NCBI RefSeq assembly: GCF_000290615.1
Contig: NZ_ALAS01000251.1
Coordinates: 1 to 56,922, forward strand
Reading direction: 5' to 3'
Length of the DNA: 56,922 nucleotides
Source of the DNA: Heyndrickxia coagulans DSM 1 = ATCC 7050
Lineage (GTDB): Bacteria > Bacillota > Bacilli > Bacillales > Bacillaceae_C
The position numbers and the translations under genes were made by a program. This document shows, piece by piece, positions 24,565 to 32,957 of this stretch (position 1 is the first letter of the stretch; each line of letters begins with the position of its first letter). The notes beneath the pieces were generated by a model. The model did not search any database and was not told where the DNA came from. It was given only the letters and a program-made list of their open reading frames with translations.

Positions 24565-25646
24565 ACACCGTTATCCTGCACAAGCTTTCCCTTTTGCCGG
24601 AAGAGCCGGGATGCTATTTGATGAAAAGCCGGGAAAGGGAAATCATTTATGTTGGAAAGGCAAAAAAGCTGAAAAACCGGGTACGCTCTTATTTTACCGG
24701 TTCCCATAATGTGAAAACAACGCAGCTTGCCGGAGAGATTTCTGATCTGGAGTGGATCGTCACAGCGACCAACAAGGAGGCTTTGGTGCTGGAAATGAAT
24801 CTGATTAAGCAGTACCGGCCGAAATACAACATGATGCTAAAAGATGATAAAAGCTACCCCTTTATCAAAATTACGGATGAACAGCACCCCCAGCTCATTT
24901 TAACGCGCGAGGCAGGGCGTGATAAAGGGAAATATTTCGGCCCGTTTCCGAATGCCCGGGCGGCAGCGGAGACAAAAAAAGTACTGGACAGGCTTTATCC
25001 GCTTAGGCGCTGTCCGGAATCAAGCACCCGCCCCTGCCTGTATTACCAGCTTGGGCTGTGCATTGGCACCTGTGCAAGGGAAGTGGGTGAAGAAGAATAC
25101 AAGGAACAAATCCGCAAAATTGTCCGTTTTTTCCACGGCGGTTACCGGGAAGTTTTAAAAGACATGAAAAAAGAAATGAACCAGGCAGCAACTCAGCTTG
25201 ATTTTGAAAAAGCGGAACAACTGAAGGAACAAATTATGCAAATTGAAGTGACCATGGTACATCAAAATATCGTGCTAAACGACCCGATAAGCCGGGATAT
25301 ATTCGGCTTTGCTGTGCAAGGAGGCTTGATGTGCGTCCATGTTTTTTATATGCGTGATGGCAGGATTATGGAGAGGGAGGTTATGTTCAGGCCGATCGGA
25401 AGCAAGGAGCCGGGAAGGGCATTTCTTGGCTTTTTACAGCATTTTTATGGCAATGGGGGCAATGCGTTTCCAAAGGAAATGCTCCTTCCGGCAGCAGTTG
25501 GGAAGGAAGCGGCCGAAATGTGCATTTCCGCCCGTATCGTGCAGCCGAAACGCGGGCAGAAAAAAGAAATGGTGCAGCTGGCAACTAAAAATGCGCGCAT
25601 TGCGCTGGAAGAAAAGGTCTCGTTAATGGAACTTGAAACGGTGTAG
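24561..25646 (+). CDS. UvrC-like GIY-YIG protein lacking the RNase H-like nuclease half
   Basis: 361 residues against about 590 in full UvrC. GIY-YIG domain 1-95 (PGCYLMKS, IIYVGKAKKLKNRV with the catalytic Tyr and Arg, ALVLEMNLIKQYRPKYN with the metal-binding Glu), then the UvrC Cys cluster (RRCPESSTRPCLYYQLGLCIGTC), UVR domain (LDFEKAEQLKEQI, about 211-223) and a middle region ending at residue 361. The endonuclease domain and helix-hairpin-helix modules are absent. The reading frame ends cleanly and the gene is coupled to the flavodoxin, so it looks like a genuine short paralogue, comparable in layout to Cho, rather than a broken uvrC. It should make only the 3' incision. Confidence 0.85.
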   Translation: MNTVILHKLSLLPEEPGCYLMKSREREIIYVGKAKKLKNRVRSYFTGSHNVKTTQLAGEISDLEWIVTATNKEALVLEMNLIKQYRPKYNMMLKDDKSYPFIKITDEQHPQLILTREAGRDKGKYFGPFPNARAAAETKKVLDRLYPLRRCPESSTRPCLYYQLGLCIGTCAREVGEEEYKEQIRKIVRFFHGGYREVLKDMKKEMNQAATQLDFEKAEQLKEQIMQIEVTMVHQNIVLNDPISRDIFGFAVQGGLMCVHVFYMRDGRIMEREVMFRPIGSKEPGRAFLGFLQHFYGNGGNAFPKEMLLPAAVGKEAAEMCISARIVQPKRGQKKEMVQLATKNARIALEEKVSLMELETV

Positions 25647-25660
25647 GCTGCCGCATAATT

Positions 25661-25800
25661 TCATAGCAATACCGGCAAAAGAATGCGTACCACAGTGCCT
25701 TTGCCAGGTTCGCTTTTGACATTGATAGAGCCCCGTGCAGTTCCACGAGCTGTTTTGTGATCGCCACACATCATCTATACCGCAGCCGGGGCAATTTGTC
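25661..25800 (-). pseudogene. C-terminal remnant of a sensor histidine kinase
   Basis: On the minus strand LAITKQLVELHG (end of the ATP-binding domain) is followed one frame later by SINVKSEPGKGTVVRILLP, the G2 box of a HATPase_c domain, then TGA at 25,663-25,661. A one-base deletion in the Gly codons separates the two. The rest of the kinase and its response regulator are missing. Confidence 0.7.
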
Positions 25801-25902
25801 TGTAAAGCGTTTTCCGGGTAAAATGGCATGAGAAGCTAAGCCATCATCCAATGAACATAGCGCTTGGGCAAAATCAAATCCTTTTTTAGGGGGGCTCGTC
25901 AT

Positions 25903-26655
25903 ATGGAGTGCCGTCATCATATCCATGGTTCCCATCCCGGTCATGGTTGTAACAGCCATGCGGGATGCATACGGCTTGTGCCGATTTTCAACCATCTGGA
26001 AGAAGAACAGATGGCGAAAATCGGGGCGTCTGTTGAAACGCTGGCATTACAAAAAGGGGAAATGCTTTTCCGGGCAGGGGAAAGAGATGATACGCTGTAT
26101 ATTATCCATACCGGAAAAGTGAGGATTTACCGGTTGGCTGATTCGGGAAAGGAGCAGCTTGTCCGCATATTAAACCCGGGTGATTTTACCGGCGAGCTGG
26201 CTGTTTTTCAACCGGGGGAAATTCATGAAAATTATGCAGAGGCCCTGCAGGATTCGACCATCTGCAGGATGAAACAGAAGGATCTTCAAGCCTATTTGCT
26301 GGCATATCCCCAAATCGCTTTAAAAATTTTAACGGAAATCACGAAGCGTTTGGAAGAATCGGAAAAACAAACGGCCCGGGTAGCGGTCGAAAACGTGGAA
26401 TCCAGAATCATCTCCTTCTTAGCCAGTTGTGTGGAACGAAGCGGCGCGGATGATACAGTGATTGCCTTACCAATGTCTAAAAAAGATTTGGCTTCTTACC
26501 TGGGAACAACCCCCGAAACCATCAGCCGAAAGTTTACAAACCTGGAAAAACAGGGATTAATAGAGCAGCTGCCAAATAAGAAAATCAAAATTCCTGATTT
26601 GGACGAGCTGTTATTGTATGCTGATGAAGCAACATCAGCCGGCGGGCACCATTAA
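25903..26655 (+). CDS. fnr: Crp/Fnr family regulator with Cys/His-rich N-terminus
   Basis: 250 residues. N-terminus has Cys3, Cys16, Cys22 and six His within residues 5-19, then a cyclic-nucleotide-like beta-roll (about 28-140) with Cys121 at the place of the fourth FNR cluster ligand, a dimer helix, and a winged helix whose recognition helix reads PETISRKFTNL. The E, S and R match E. coli FNR E209, S212 and R213, which read TTGAT. It may hold an iron-sulfur cluster, act as a thiol switch (FLP-like), or bind metal through the His-rich tail. I chose ATG 25903 because AGGGGGG lies 8 nt ahead; the longer TTG form (25864) lacks a site. Precedes a metal ATPase with a matching palindrome. Confidence 0.85.
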   Translation: MECRHHIHGSHPGHGCNSHAGCIRLVPIFNHLEEEQMAKIGASVETLALQKGEMLFRAGERDDTLYIIHTGKVRIYRLADSGKEQLVRILNPGDFTGELAVFQPGEIHENYAEALQDSTICRMKQKDLQAYLLAYPQIALKILTEITKRLEESEKQTARVAVENVESRIISFLASCVERSGADDTVIALPMSKKDLASYLGTTPETISRKFTNLEKQGLIEQLPNKKIKIPDLDELLLYADEATSAGGHH

Positions 26656-26676
26656 AAAGCACTGAAAAAAATAAAC

Positions 26677-26717
26677 AAGCGGCGGGAAACCACTATAATG
26701 GCGGCCCGCCGCTTTTT
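26677..26717 (+). terminator. Terminator after the Fnr-like gene
   Basis: GCGGCGGG / CCCGCCGC stem with a 20-nt loop followed by five Ts. Confidence 0.8.
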
Positions 26718-26787
26718 GTGCGCCCGACATTTTGTCTGCAAACTTTTTCAATGGCCCGGCCTGCAGAGTATATTTAAATCCAAAATC

Positions 26788-26801
26788 TTGACAAGGGTCA
26801 A
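26788..26801 (+). promoter_or_regulatory. Fnr-type palindrome upstream of the P1B ATPase
   Basis: TTGACAAGGGTCAA is a perfect TTGAC-N4-GTCAA palindrome, one base per half-site from the Fnr consensus, 57 bp before the ATPase start. Confidence 0.7.
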
Positions 26802-26858
26802 TGATGAAAGCAAGGGGCTCTTTTAAAATAATCGTATAACAGGTGAGGGGGAGTCCCA

Positions 26859-28802
26859 ATGTTAGAACAAATCCATCAACATAAGTATCATCTGGCATGG
26901 ATCGCCGGCGTTTTGATCGTTCTTGGTTTATTGATGAAATGGTTGGGCTTTTACGCCTGGAGGGATGGTTTTTTGATGGCGGCAACCGTTGCTGCTGCCC
27001 TTCCCATCGCCATCAAAGCCTGGCAAGCGGCCAGGATGAAAACGTTCAGTATTGAGTTGCTCGTTACGGTGGCGGTTGCAGGCGCCTTCCTGATCCACGA
27101 ATATATGGAATCCGCAGCTGTCACTTTCCTGTTTCTGTTCGGCGATTATTTAGAAGCCAGGACATTAAAAAAAACCCGTTCATCTTTAAAGCAATTGGCG
27201 GATATGGCCCCGCAGGAAGCGATCTTGCTTCAAGAAGACGGAACCCGCAAAAAAACGGCTGCAGATCGCGTCCGGGCAGGAAACAAGCTGGTAGTCCTCC
27301 CGGGCGGCAAAATACCGGTTGACGGGACCATTGCAAAGGGCCGGGCATTCGTGAATGAATCAGCGGTTACCGGGGAACCGGCCCCCGTCATGAAAAAAGA
27401 AAACGATCCTGTTTTTAGCGGCTCGATTTTGGATACCGGCTATATCGAAATGATCGCTGAAAAAGTCGGGGATGACACAACGTTTGCAAAGATGATTGAA
27501 CTGGTGGAAGAAGCCCAGGATGCAAAATCAAAAACCGAACGTTTTCTCGACCGGTTTGCCAACTATTACACACCGGCGATTGTCATCCTTGCACTTGCTG
27601 TGTTTGTTTTTACCCGTGATTTTCACAAAGCGATTACCTTCCTGGTCATTGCCTGCCCGGGTGCGCTTGTGATTGGCGCTCCCGTGTCAAATGTAGCGGG
27701 GATTGGAAACGGCGCGAAACACGGTGTGCTGATCAAAGGCGGCGATGTGATGGAAAAACTCGCAAAAGTGGATACGCTCGTATTTGATAAAACCGGCACG
27801 CTGACAAAAGGAAAGCCGGAAGTCACGGATGTGCACCTGTTTGGCAAAAGGCGCGAAGAGGAAGTGCTCGGGCTTGTAGCCAAGGCGGAAACCGTCTCTG
27901 AACACCCGCTCAGCCAAACGATTGTGAAAGAAGCTGAAGCAAGAGGCATCCCGTTTAACCGGTACCACTTGCAGGAAGGCGAAGCGATAAAAGGGAAAGG
28001 AATTGCGGCAACCATTGACGGCATCGCCGTTACAGCGGGGAACCGCAAATGGATGGACGCACAAGGCATCGCTATTTCTCCATCAGCGGGCAGTTACGCA
28101 ACCGTTCGTGAAAAAATGGGGAATACGGCTATTTTTATTGCAGCCAATGGAAAGTTAGAAGCCATTCTGTCCATCGCCGACCAAATCCGTGAAGATGCCC
28201 GGGCTGCCTTGGAGGATATGCGTGCTGCCGGGATCAAAAGGATCGTCATGTTAACGGGCGATAACCGCCATACCGCCCGGGCCGTCGCCAGCCAATTGGG
28301 CATTGATGCCTTTTATGCAGAGCTGCTTCCGGATGAAAAAGTGGAGTATGTGAAGAAACTGAAAGAGGGAGGAGCGGTTGTGGCGATGGCAGGAGACGGC
28401 ATGAATGATGCCCCTGCGATTGCAACTGCAGATATCGGGCTTGCCATGGGGAAAGGCGGAACGGATATCTCTATCGAAACGGCTGATATCGTTTTGATGG
28501 CAGACAAGCTTTCCCAATATGCCCATGCCTTTGCCCTTTCGAAAAAAACAATGCGGAATATGAAACAGAATATAGCAGTGGCATTGGCGGTCGTCGTATT
28601 TTTGCTTGTTGGGGTTCTCCGGGGGCAGGTAGACCTTGCAGCCGGCATGTTTGTCCATGAAGGCAGCGTTTTAGCTGTTATTCTCAATGCGATGCGGTTG
28701 ATCGGGTTTGCACCAAAAGGCGGACGGCAGAAGTTCAAGATCAGCAAAATGGGCGAACTTGATGGAGATCAATTACGGAAACCGGTGCGGCATGTAAAAT
28801 AA
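26859..28802 (+). CDS. P1B-type heavy-metal ATPase with CPG motif
   Basis: 647 residues. No N-terminal metal-binding domain. Motifs in order: TGEPAPV (actuator), ACPGALVIGAPVS (membrane metal site, CPG instead of CPC or SPC), DKTGTLTKGKPE (phosphorylated Asp), SEHPLSQ (HP locus), GDGMNDAPAI (hinge). The last membrane helix has FVHEGSVLAVILNAMRL, close to the HEGGT-type motif of P1B-4 ATPases (iron or cobalt exporters). So it combines a P1B-4-like final helix with an unusual CPG site; the exported ion is uncertain (Fe, Co, Zn or Cd). Followed after 21 bp by a CopZ-like chaperone and preceded by an Fnr-type palindrome. GAGGGGGAG precedes the ATG. Confidence 0.9.
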   Translation: MLEQIHQHKYHLAWIAGVLIVLGLLMKWLGFYAWRDGFLMAATVAAALPIAIKAWQAARMKTFSIELLVTVAVAGAFLIHEYMESAAVTFLFLFGDYLEARTLKKTRSSLKQLADMAPQEAILLQEDGTRKKTAADRVRAGNKLVVLPGGKIPVDGTIAKGRAFVNESAVTGEPAPVMKKENDPVFSGSILDTGYIEMIAEKVGDDTTFAKMIELVEEAQDAKSKTERFLDRFANYYTPAIVILALAVFVFTRDFHKAITFLVIACPGALVIGAPVSNVAGIGNGAKHGVLIKGGDVMEKLAKVDTLVFDKTGTLTKGKPEVTDVHLFGKRREEEVLGLVAKAETVSEHPLSQTIVKEAEARGIPFNRYHLQEGEAIKGKGIAATIDGIAVTAGNRKWMDAQGIAISPSAGSYATVREKMGNTAIFIAANGKLEAILSIADQIREDARAALEDMRAAGIKRIVMLTGDNRHTARAVASQLGIDAFYAELLPDEKVEYVKKLKEGGAVVAMAGDGMNDAPAIATADIGLAMGKGGTDISIETADIVLMADKLSQYAHAFALSKKTMRNMKQNIAVALAVVVFLLVGVLRGQVDLAAGMFVHEGSVLAVILNAMRLIGFAPKGGRQKFKISKMGELDGDQLRKPVRHVK

Positions 28803-28823
28803 AAACAAAAGGAGGGAAACGGA

Positions 28824-29045
28824 ATGAAAAAAGCCGTGATGCAATTAGAAACGTTAACCTGTCCGTCTTGTATGAAAAAAATAGAAGGCGCGCTGGACAA
28901 AGTGGAAGGCGTGGAAAATGTGAAAGTACTTTTCAACGCCAGCAAGGCAAAAGTAGATTTCGACGAGGCAAAGGTTTCAACAGATGAGTTGAAAGAAATC
29001 GTTGAAAAAACAGGCTATCAAGTTCAAGCAGTAAAGACGAATTAA
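28824..29045 (+). CDS. CopZ-like HMA-domain metallochaperone
   Basis: 73-residue ferredoxin-like HMA protein with LTCPSCMKKIEGAL (metal-binding CxxC at Cys13 and Cys16) and GYQVQAV at the end. The motif is TCPSC rather than the copper-typical MxCxxC, so the metal could differ. Supplies the soluble domain that the adjacent ATPase lacks. AGGAGG precedes the ATG. Confidence 0.9.
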   Translation: MKKAVMQLETLTCPSCMKKIEGALDKVEGVENVKVLFNASKAKVDFDEAKVSTDELKEIVEKTGYQVQAVKTN

Positions 29046-29050
29046 AGGTG

Positions 29051-29086
29051 AAAAGGTTGAGGCCGGTTGCTGGCCCCAACCTTTTT
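29051..29086 (+). terminator. Terminator after the chaperone gene
   Basis: AAGGTTG-A-GGCC / GGCC-C-CAACCTT with five Ts. It also overlaps the 3' end of the minus-strand pseudogene. Confidence 0.85.
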
Positions 29087-29655
29087 ATGAAAAAAGCTTA
29101 TCTGCTGCAACTTGAAATCCTGGTAATAACTGTGATTGAACCACACCGGCATTTTTTGCAATGTCTTTCAGGATATAGTTTTCTTCGCCATTCAGGACGT
29201 ATAACCTTTATGTTTGAATTCGGGCCTGAAACAAGTAAAGAACCATCTTCTTGTGCATTGCTAAGAATACATAAGATTGGCCGGCTGCAGGCAGATTATC
29301 TTCATCAAATGTTACAATAGAACTTCCGTCTTCTGAGATTCCGCCGGCTTTTTGAACGGGAATAGATGTGTTAGTCTCCAATTCTCCTTTCATATTTTCT
29401 AATACTGTCACTTTGTAATTGGTATAGGGTGTGGAGATTTCTTTTGTACCATCTTCTGTTTCAATTTGTGTTGTATTTTTGTACTCAGTCCCGGTTTTCT
29501 CATCAACACGTGCTAAAAATACATAATCAGCGTCTCCAACAGTTTCTTCAGAGTTATCCATATTGAAAAAGTCCCGTCCATGTGTACTTTTTTTGGATGT
29601 TTGCTGGTTTTATTGGCTGCTGAGTTGTTAGTGCAAGCCCCTATAGCCACTGCCA
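29085..29655 (-). pseudogene. Secreted or lipoprotein gene with several frameshifts
   Basis: Three frames must be joined to read it: a start with a lipobox-like AIGAC then TNNSAANKTSK; a central frame VGDADYVFLARVDEKTGTEY through PAAGQSYVFLA; then QEDGSLLVSGPNSNIKV and finally LKDIAKNAGVVQSQLLPGFQ ending at TAA 29,087-29,085. The central part resembles a family of secreted Bacillus proteins whose name I do not know. At least three frameshifts and the missing signal peptide make it a decayed gene. Confidence 0.65.
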
Positions 29656-29942
29656 TTTATGGGGGATATTCAAAGTTTGCCGGGATAGCTGATAAATTCA
29701 AACCGATGTATTGTACCTGCCACCTTAATCGTCTAAAATGGATAACGGACTGTGAAAATATCGGGGGGCCATCTATTCTATGGCTCAGAAAAAAGGCGAA
29801 GAAGGCTGGCCCGTATCCGGCATCTTTTTACGGACAAACTTGGCACATATTCAACGAAACTGAGGATTGATATCTTTTGTCGAATATGGTAGGATAACAA
29901 CATATAGAAATTCTTAAACAAAAAAATACTAAATATAGTATG
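29656..29942. other. Intergenic region before the cobalamin riboswitch
   Basis: No convincing gene. A plus-strand open frame (29,580-29,870) has a hydrophobic start but no ribosome site and overlaps the pseudogene. The nrd promoter should lie within about 29,870-29,940; candidates such as TATAGT near 29,935 are weak. Confidence 0.4.
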
Positions 29943-30115
29943 CGAGTATTGGTGGCTTTGAAATGCCTGAAAAGGGAATCCGGTGGGAAACCGGAGCTGC
30001 CCCCGCAACTGTCAGTGTGGACGAAAGAGCGAACCACTGTACCGGCTGCTTTTTTTTGGCGGCGGTATGGGAAGGGCTTCATTAGAATGAAACACAAGCC
30101 AGGAGACCTGCCAAT
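29943..30115 (+). ncRNA. Cobalamin (B12) riboswitch
   Basis: The conserved core is clear: AAAGGGAATCCGGTG, then CCGGAGCTGCCCCCGCAACTG (box split here by its own stem), and the closing GCCAGGAGACCTGCC at about 30,097-30,112. The variable peripheral stem lies between. It is followed by a terminator and a class I ribonucleotide reductase operon. By family, adenosylcobalamin binding would turn the operon off. Confidence 0.93.
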
Positions 30116-30197
30116 ACTTGAAGTTTCTATTCTTCGGGGTGCGGGAACGGGAAACGGCGGAACAGATGATCACGGATGCTGTTTTTCTGCCGTTTTT

Positions 30198-30230
30198 GCC
30201 GTTCATCCCCCTGAAATGAACGGCTTTTTT
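30198..30230 (+). terminator. Riboswitch expression platform (terminator)
   Basis: GCCGTTCAT / ATGAACGGC stem followed by six Ts, 26 nt before the GTG start of the reductase. A second run of GTTTTTCTGCCGTTTTTGCC just upstream can compete for the same arm, the arrangement expected for an antiterminator. Confidence 0.8.
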
Positions 30231-30255
30231 GCGTTCAAAAAAGGGAGGGGAAAAC

Positions 30256-32490
30256 GTGATATCTATTCAACTGGAATCAAAAGAAATGATTTTGCAGCTC
30301 ATTGATCAAATGTCCGCAGGCCTGGACATTGAGACCGGCGCTTATAAGGAAAAGATTTTAAAATTATGGGACCCGGACGCCACTTTGGCGGAAAAAACAG
30401 ATCTGCTTATTAAACATGCCCTTGAAAATATCGATGAAGCAGGTGCGGCATGGACATTCTTTGCAGCAAGAATTTACTTACATAAGCTTTATGCCGAAGC
30501 CGCCAAAAACCGGCATTATGATCCAGCCCTCAAGTACGGGCCTTTCTATGATTTGCTCAGGCAGCTGGCAGAAAAGGGCATTTATTCTCCAAAACTGCTT
30601 GACAAATATACAAAGCAGGAAATCGAAACGCTCGGCCGCATAATCGACCCGGAGAAGGATTTGCTTTTTACGTATCCCGGCCTCTATACGCTCGTAACCC
30701 GTTATCTGGCAAGCGATTTTGACAAGCATGTCTATGAACTGCCGCAGGAGCGCTGGATGGTGATTGCGATGTACCTGATGCAGGATGAGCAGCAGGAAAC
30801 CCGCATGGAGCATGTGAAGGAAGCGTACTGGGCGCTCAGCAATCTGTACATGACGGTCGCAACCCCGACGCTTGCGAATGCGGGCAAAACGCACGGCCAG
30901 CTGTCGAGCTGTTTCATTGATACAGTAAGTGACAGCCTGCAATCAATCTATGACAGCAATACCGACATCGCCCAGCTTTCGAAAAACGGCGGCGGGATCG
31001 GCGTGTATATGGGAAAAATCCGTGGGCGGGGAAGCGCGATTAAAGGTTTCCCGGGCATGTCGAGCGGCGTGGTGCCGTGGATCAAACAACTGAACAATAC
31101 GGCAGTGAGCGTGGACCAGCTCGGGACAAGAAAAGGCGCCATTACCGTCTACCTCGATGTTTGGCACCGCGACATCGAAGATTTTCTCGATTTGAAGTTA
31201 AATAACGGCGATGACCGGCTCCGTGCGCGCGATATTTATACGGGCGTGTGCATCCCGGATTATTTTATGGAACAGGTGGAAAACCGCGGGGACTGGTATT
31301 TGTTTGATCCGCATGAAGTAAAAGAAGTCATGGGGTTTGCCCTTGAAGATTTTTACGATGAAGAGAAGGGAAAAGGGAGCTGGCGTGAAAAATATGAGGC
31401 GTGCATTCATGCCGGTCTCCGCTCAAAAAGGAAAGTACCGGCAATCGAGATTATGAAGCGCATCATGAGATCGCAGCTTGAAACAGGAGCGCCGTTTATG
31501 TTTTACCGCGATGAAGTGAACCGGCAAAACCCGAACAGCCACAAAGGGATCATTTACTGTTCCAATTTATGCACAGAAATTGCCCAGAACCAGTCCCCGA
31601 CTGAGCTGATTGAAGAATGGATCGAAGAAGAAAATATGATCGTAAAGAAATACCGTTCCGGGGATTATGTCGTTTGCAACTTGAGTTCCATCAATCTTGG
31701 GAAAGCCGTCCCGGACGGGGTGCTCGAACGGCTTATCCGCATTCAGGTCCGCATGCTCGACCATGTGATAGATGTCAATACGTTACCTATTAAACAAGTG
31801 CAAATTACGAATAAGAAGTACCGTGCGGTCGGGCTTGGCACGTTTGGCTGGCATCATTTGCTGGCACTTGAAGGAATTGAATGGGAAACGGAAGCAGCCG
31901 TCGAATATGCGGATAAACTGTATGAAAACATTGCCTACTATGCGATTAAAAGCAGCATGGAATTAGCCAGGGAAAAGGGCAGCTATCCGGCATTTCCAGG
32001 CAGCAAGTGGAGCACCGGCGCTTATTTTACCGGCAAAGGCTACACGAGCGAACGCTGGTTAGCGCTTGCTGAAGAAGTGAAACAATACGGCTTGCGGAAC
32101 GGGTATTTAATGGCGGTTGCGCCGAATGCGACCACTTCGATTATTGCCGGCTCGACAGCAAGCATCGACCCGGTTTTCCAGCCTTATTATATGGAAGAAA
32201 AAAAGGATTACAAATTTCCGGTGACAGCGCCTGATTTAAACCATCGGACGTACAATATTTACCGCCGTTCGGCTTATAAACTTGACCAAAGATGGTCCGT
32301 CCGGCAGAATGCGGCAAGGCAAAAACATATTGACCAGAGCATCTCTTTCAATTTCTATGTGCCGTATAATATCCGCGCGCAAGTATTGCTTGATCTCCAT
32401 TTGCAGGCTTGGAAGTCCGGCTTGAAAACGACCTATTATGTGCGCTCGACCTCCAGTGAAGTGGAAGAATGCGAGTGGTGCCAAAGTTGA
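30256..32490 (+). CDS. nrdE: Class I ribonucleotide reductase, alpha subunit
   Basis: 744 residues; reduces ribonucleoside diphosphates using a radical supplied by the beta subunit. Active-site landmarks: LSSCFIDT (first redox Cys), NLCTEI and CNLSSINLG (thiyl radical region), ATTSIIAGSTASIDP (substrate loop), then the C-terminal YYVRSTSSEVEECEWCQS with the shuttle Cys pair. No ATP cone at the N-terminus, as in NrdE-type proteins. GTG 30256 with GGGAGGGG 6 nt upstream is the start; the frame extends to a TTG without a site. Controlled by the B12 riboswitch and followed by overlapping flavodoxin and beta genes. Confidence 0.93.
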   Translation: MISIQLESKEMILQLIDQMSAGLDIETGAYKEKILKLWDPDATLAEKTDLLIKHALENIDEAGAAWTFFAARIYLHKLYAEAAKNRHYDPALKYGPFYDLLRQLAEKGIYSPKLLDKYTKQEIETLGRIIDPEKDLLFTYPGLYTLVTRYLASDFDKHVYELPQERWMVIAMYLMQDEQQETRMEHVKEAYWALSNLYMTVATPTLANAGKTHGQLSSCFIDTVSDSLQSIYDSNTDIAQLSKNGGGIGVYMGKIRGRGSAIKGFPGMSSGVVPWIKQLNNTAVSVDQLGTRKGAITVYLDVWHRDIEDFLDLKLNNGDDRLRARDIYTGVCIPDYFMEQVENRGDWYLFDPHEVKEVMGFALEDFYDEEKGKGSWREKYEACIHAGLRSKRKVPAIEIMKRIMRSQLETGAPFMFYRDEVNRQNPNSHKGIIYCSNLCTEIAQNQSPTELIEEWIEEENMIVKKYRSGDYVVCNLSSINLGKAVPDGVLERLIRIQVRMLDHVIDVNTLPIKQVQITNKKYRAVGLGTFGWHHLLALEGIEWETEAAVEYADKLYENIAYYAIKSSMELAREKGSYPAFPGSKWSTGAYFTGKGYTSERWLALAEEVKQYGLRNGYLMAVAPNATTSIIAGSTASIDPVFQPYYMEEKKDYKFPVTAPDLNHRTYNIYRRSAYKLDQRWSVRQNAARQKHIDQSISFNFYVPYNIRAQVLLDLHLQAWKSGLKTTYYVRSTSSEVEECEWCQS

Positions 32491-32957
32491 AAGTGCTGAT
32501 TGCATACTTGTCCTACAGCGGCAATACAAAAGAAACGGCGGAGCTGCTGGCATTCTGGTGCAGGGCGCGCGGGATTGCGGTGGACATGCACGCCATTGGC
32601 ATTTCCCCGCCGTTTTCGCCGCACGACTATGATTTGATCCTGGTCGGGACATTCACATGGGAACGGGGAGCCACGCCTGAAGAAGTGAAGGATTTTGTGC
32701 TGGAAATTGGCTGGAAACCTCCCAATGTCGCTGTGTTCGGAACGGGGGATACGCAGTTTGGCGGTGATGATTTATTCTGCCTAGCCGCCCGCAAACTTGC
32801 AAAATTTTACAACAGTCCGTGGGAACCGTTGAAAATTGAACAGTCTCCGAGGGGAAGCCAGGAAAAAGAAGTGGAAAAATGGATAGAAGGAGTGCTGGAA
32901 GATGTCAAACGCTTTGCTGGAAAAAGCGAAAACGTTGGATCCGGTTCACCCGAATAA
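32487..32957 (+). CDS. Flavodoxin-type protein in the nrd operon (NrdI-like role)
   Basis: 157 residues from TTG 32487, which overlaps the nrdE TGA; an ATG at 32469 is the alternative. The FMN loop is YLSYSGNTKETA (about 7-18), then GTFTWERGATPEE and FGTGDTQFGGDDLFC. NrdI flavodoxins reduce oxygen to superoxide for assembly of the dimanganese-tyrosyl cofactor of NrdF, and the position between alpha and beta genes suggests that role. It keeps more of a full flavodoxin length than typical NrdI (about 130). Overlaps the beta gene by 56 nt. Confidence 0.82.
   Translation: MKVLIAYLSYSGNTKETAELLAFWCRARGIAVDMHAIGISPPFSPHDYDLILVGTFTWERGATPEEVKDFVLEIGWKPPNVAVFGTGDTQFGGDDLFCLAARKLAKFYNSPWEPLKIEQSPRGSQEKEVEKWIEGVLEDVKRFAGKSENVGSGSPE

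Noticed and set aside
29580-29870. 96-residue plus-strand frame with hydrophobic start
   Set aside because: Overlaps the minus-strand pseudogene, no ribosome site, and the hydrophobic start is the antisense of the lipobox region.
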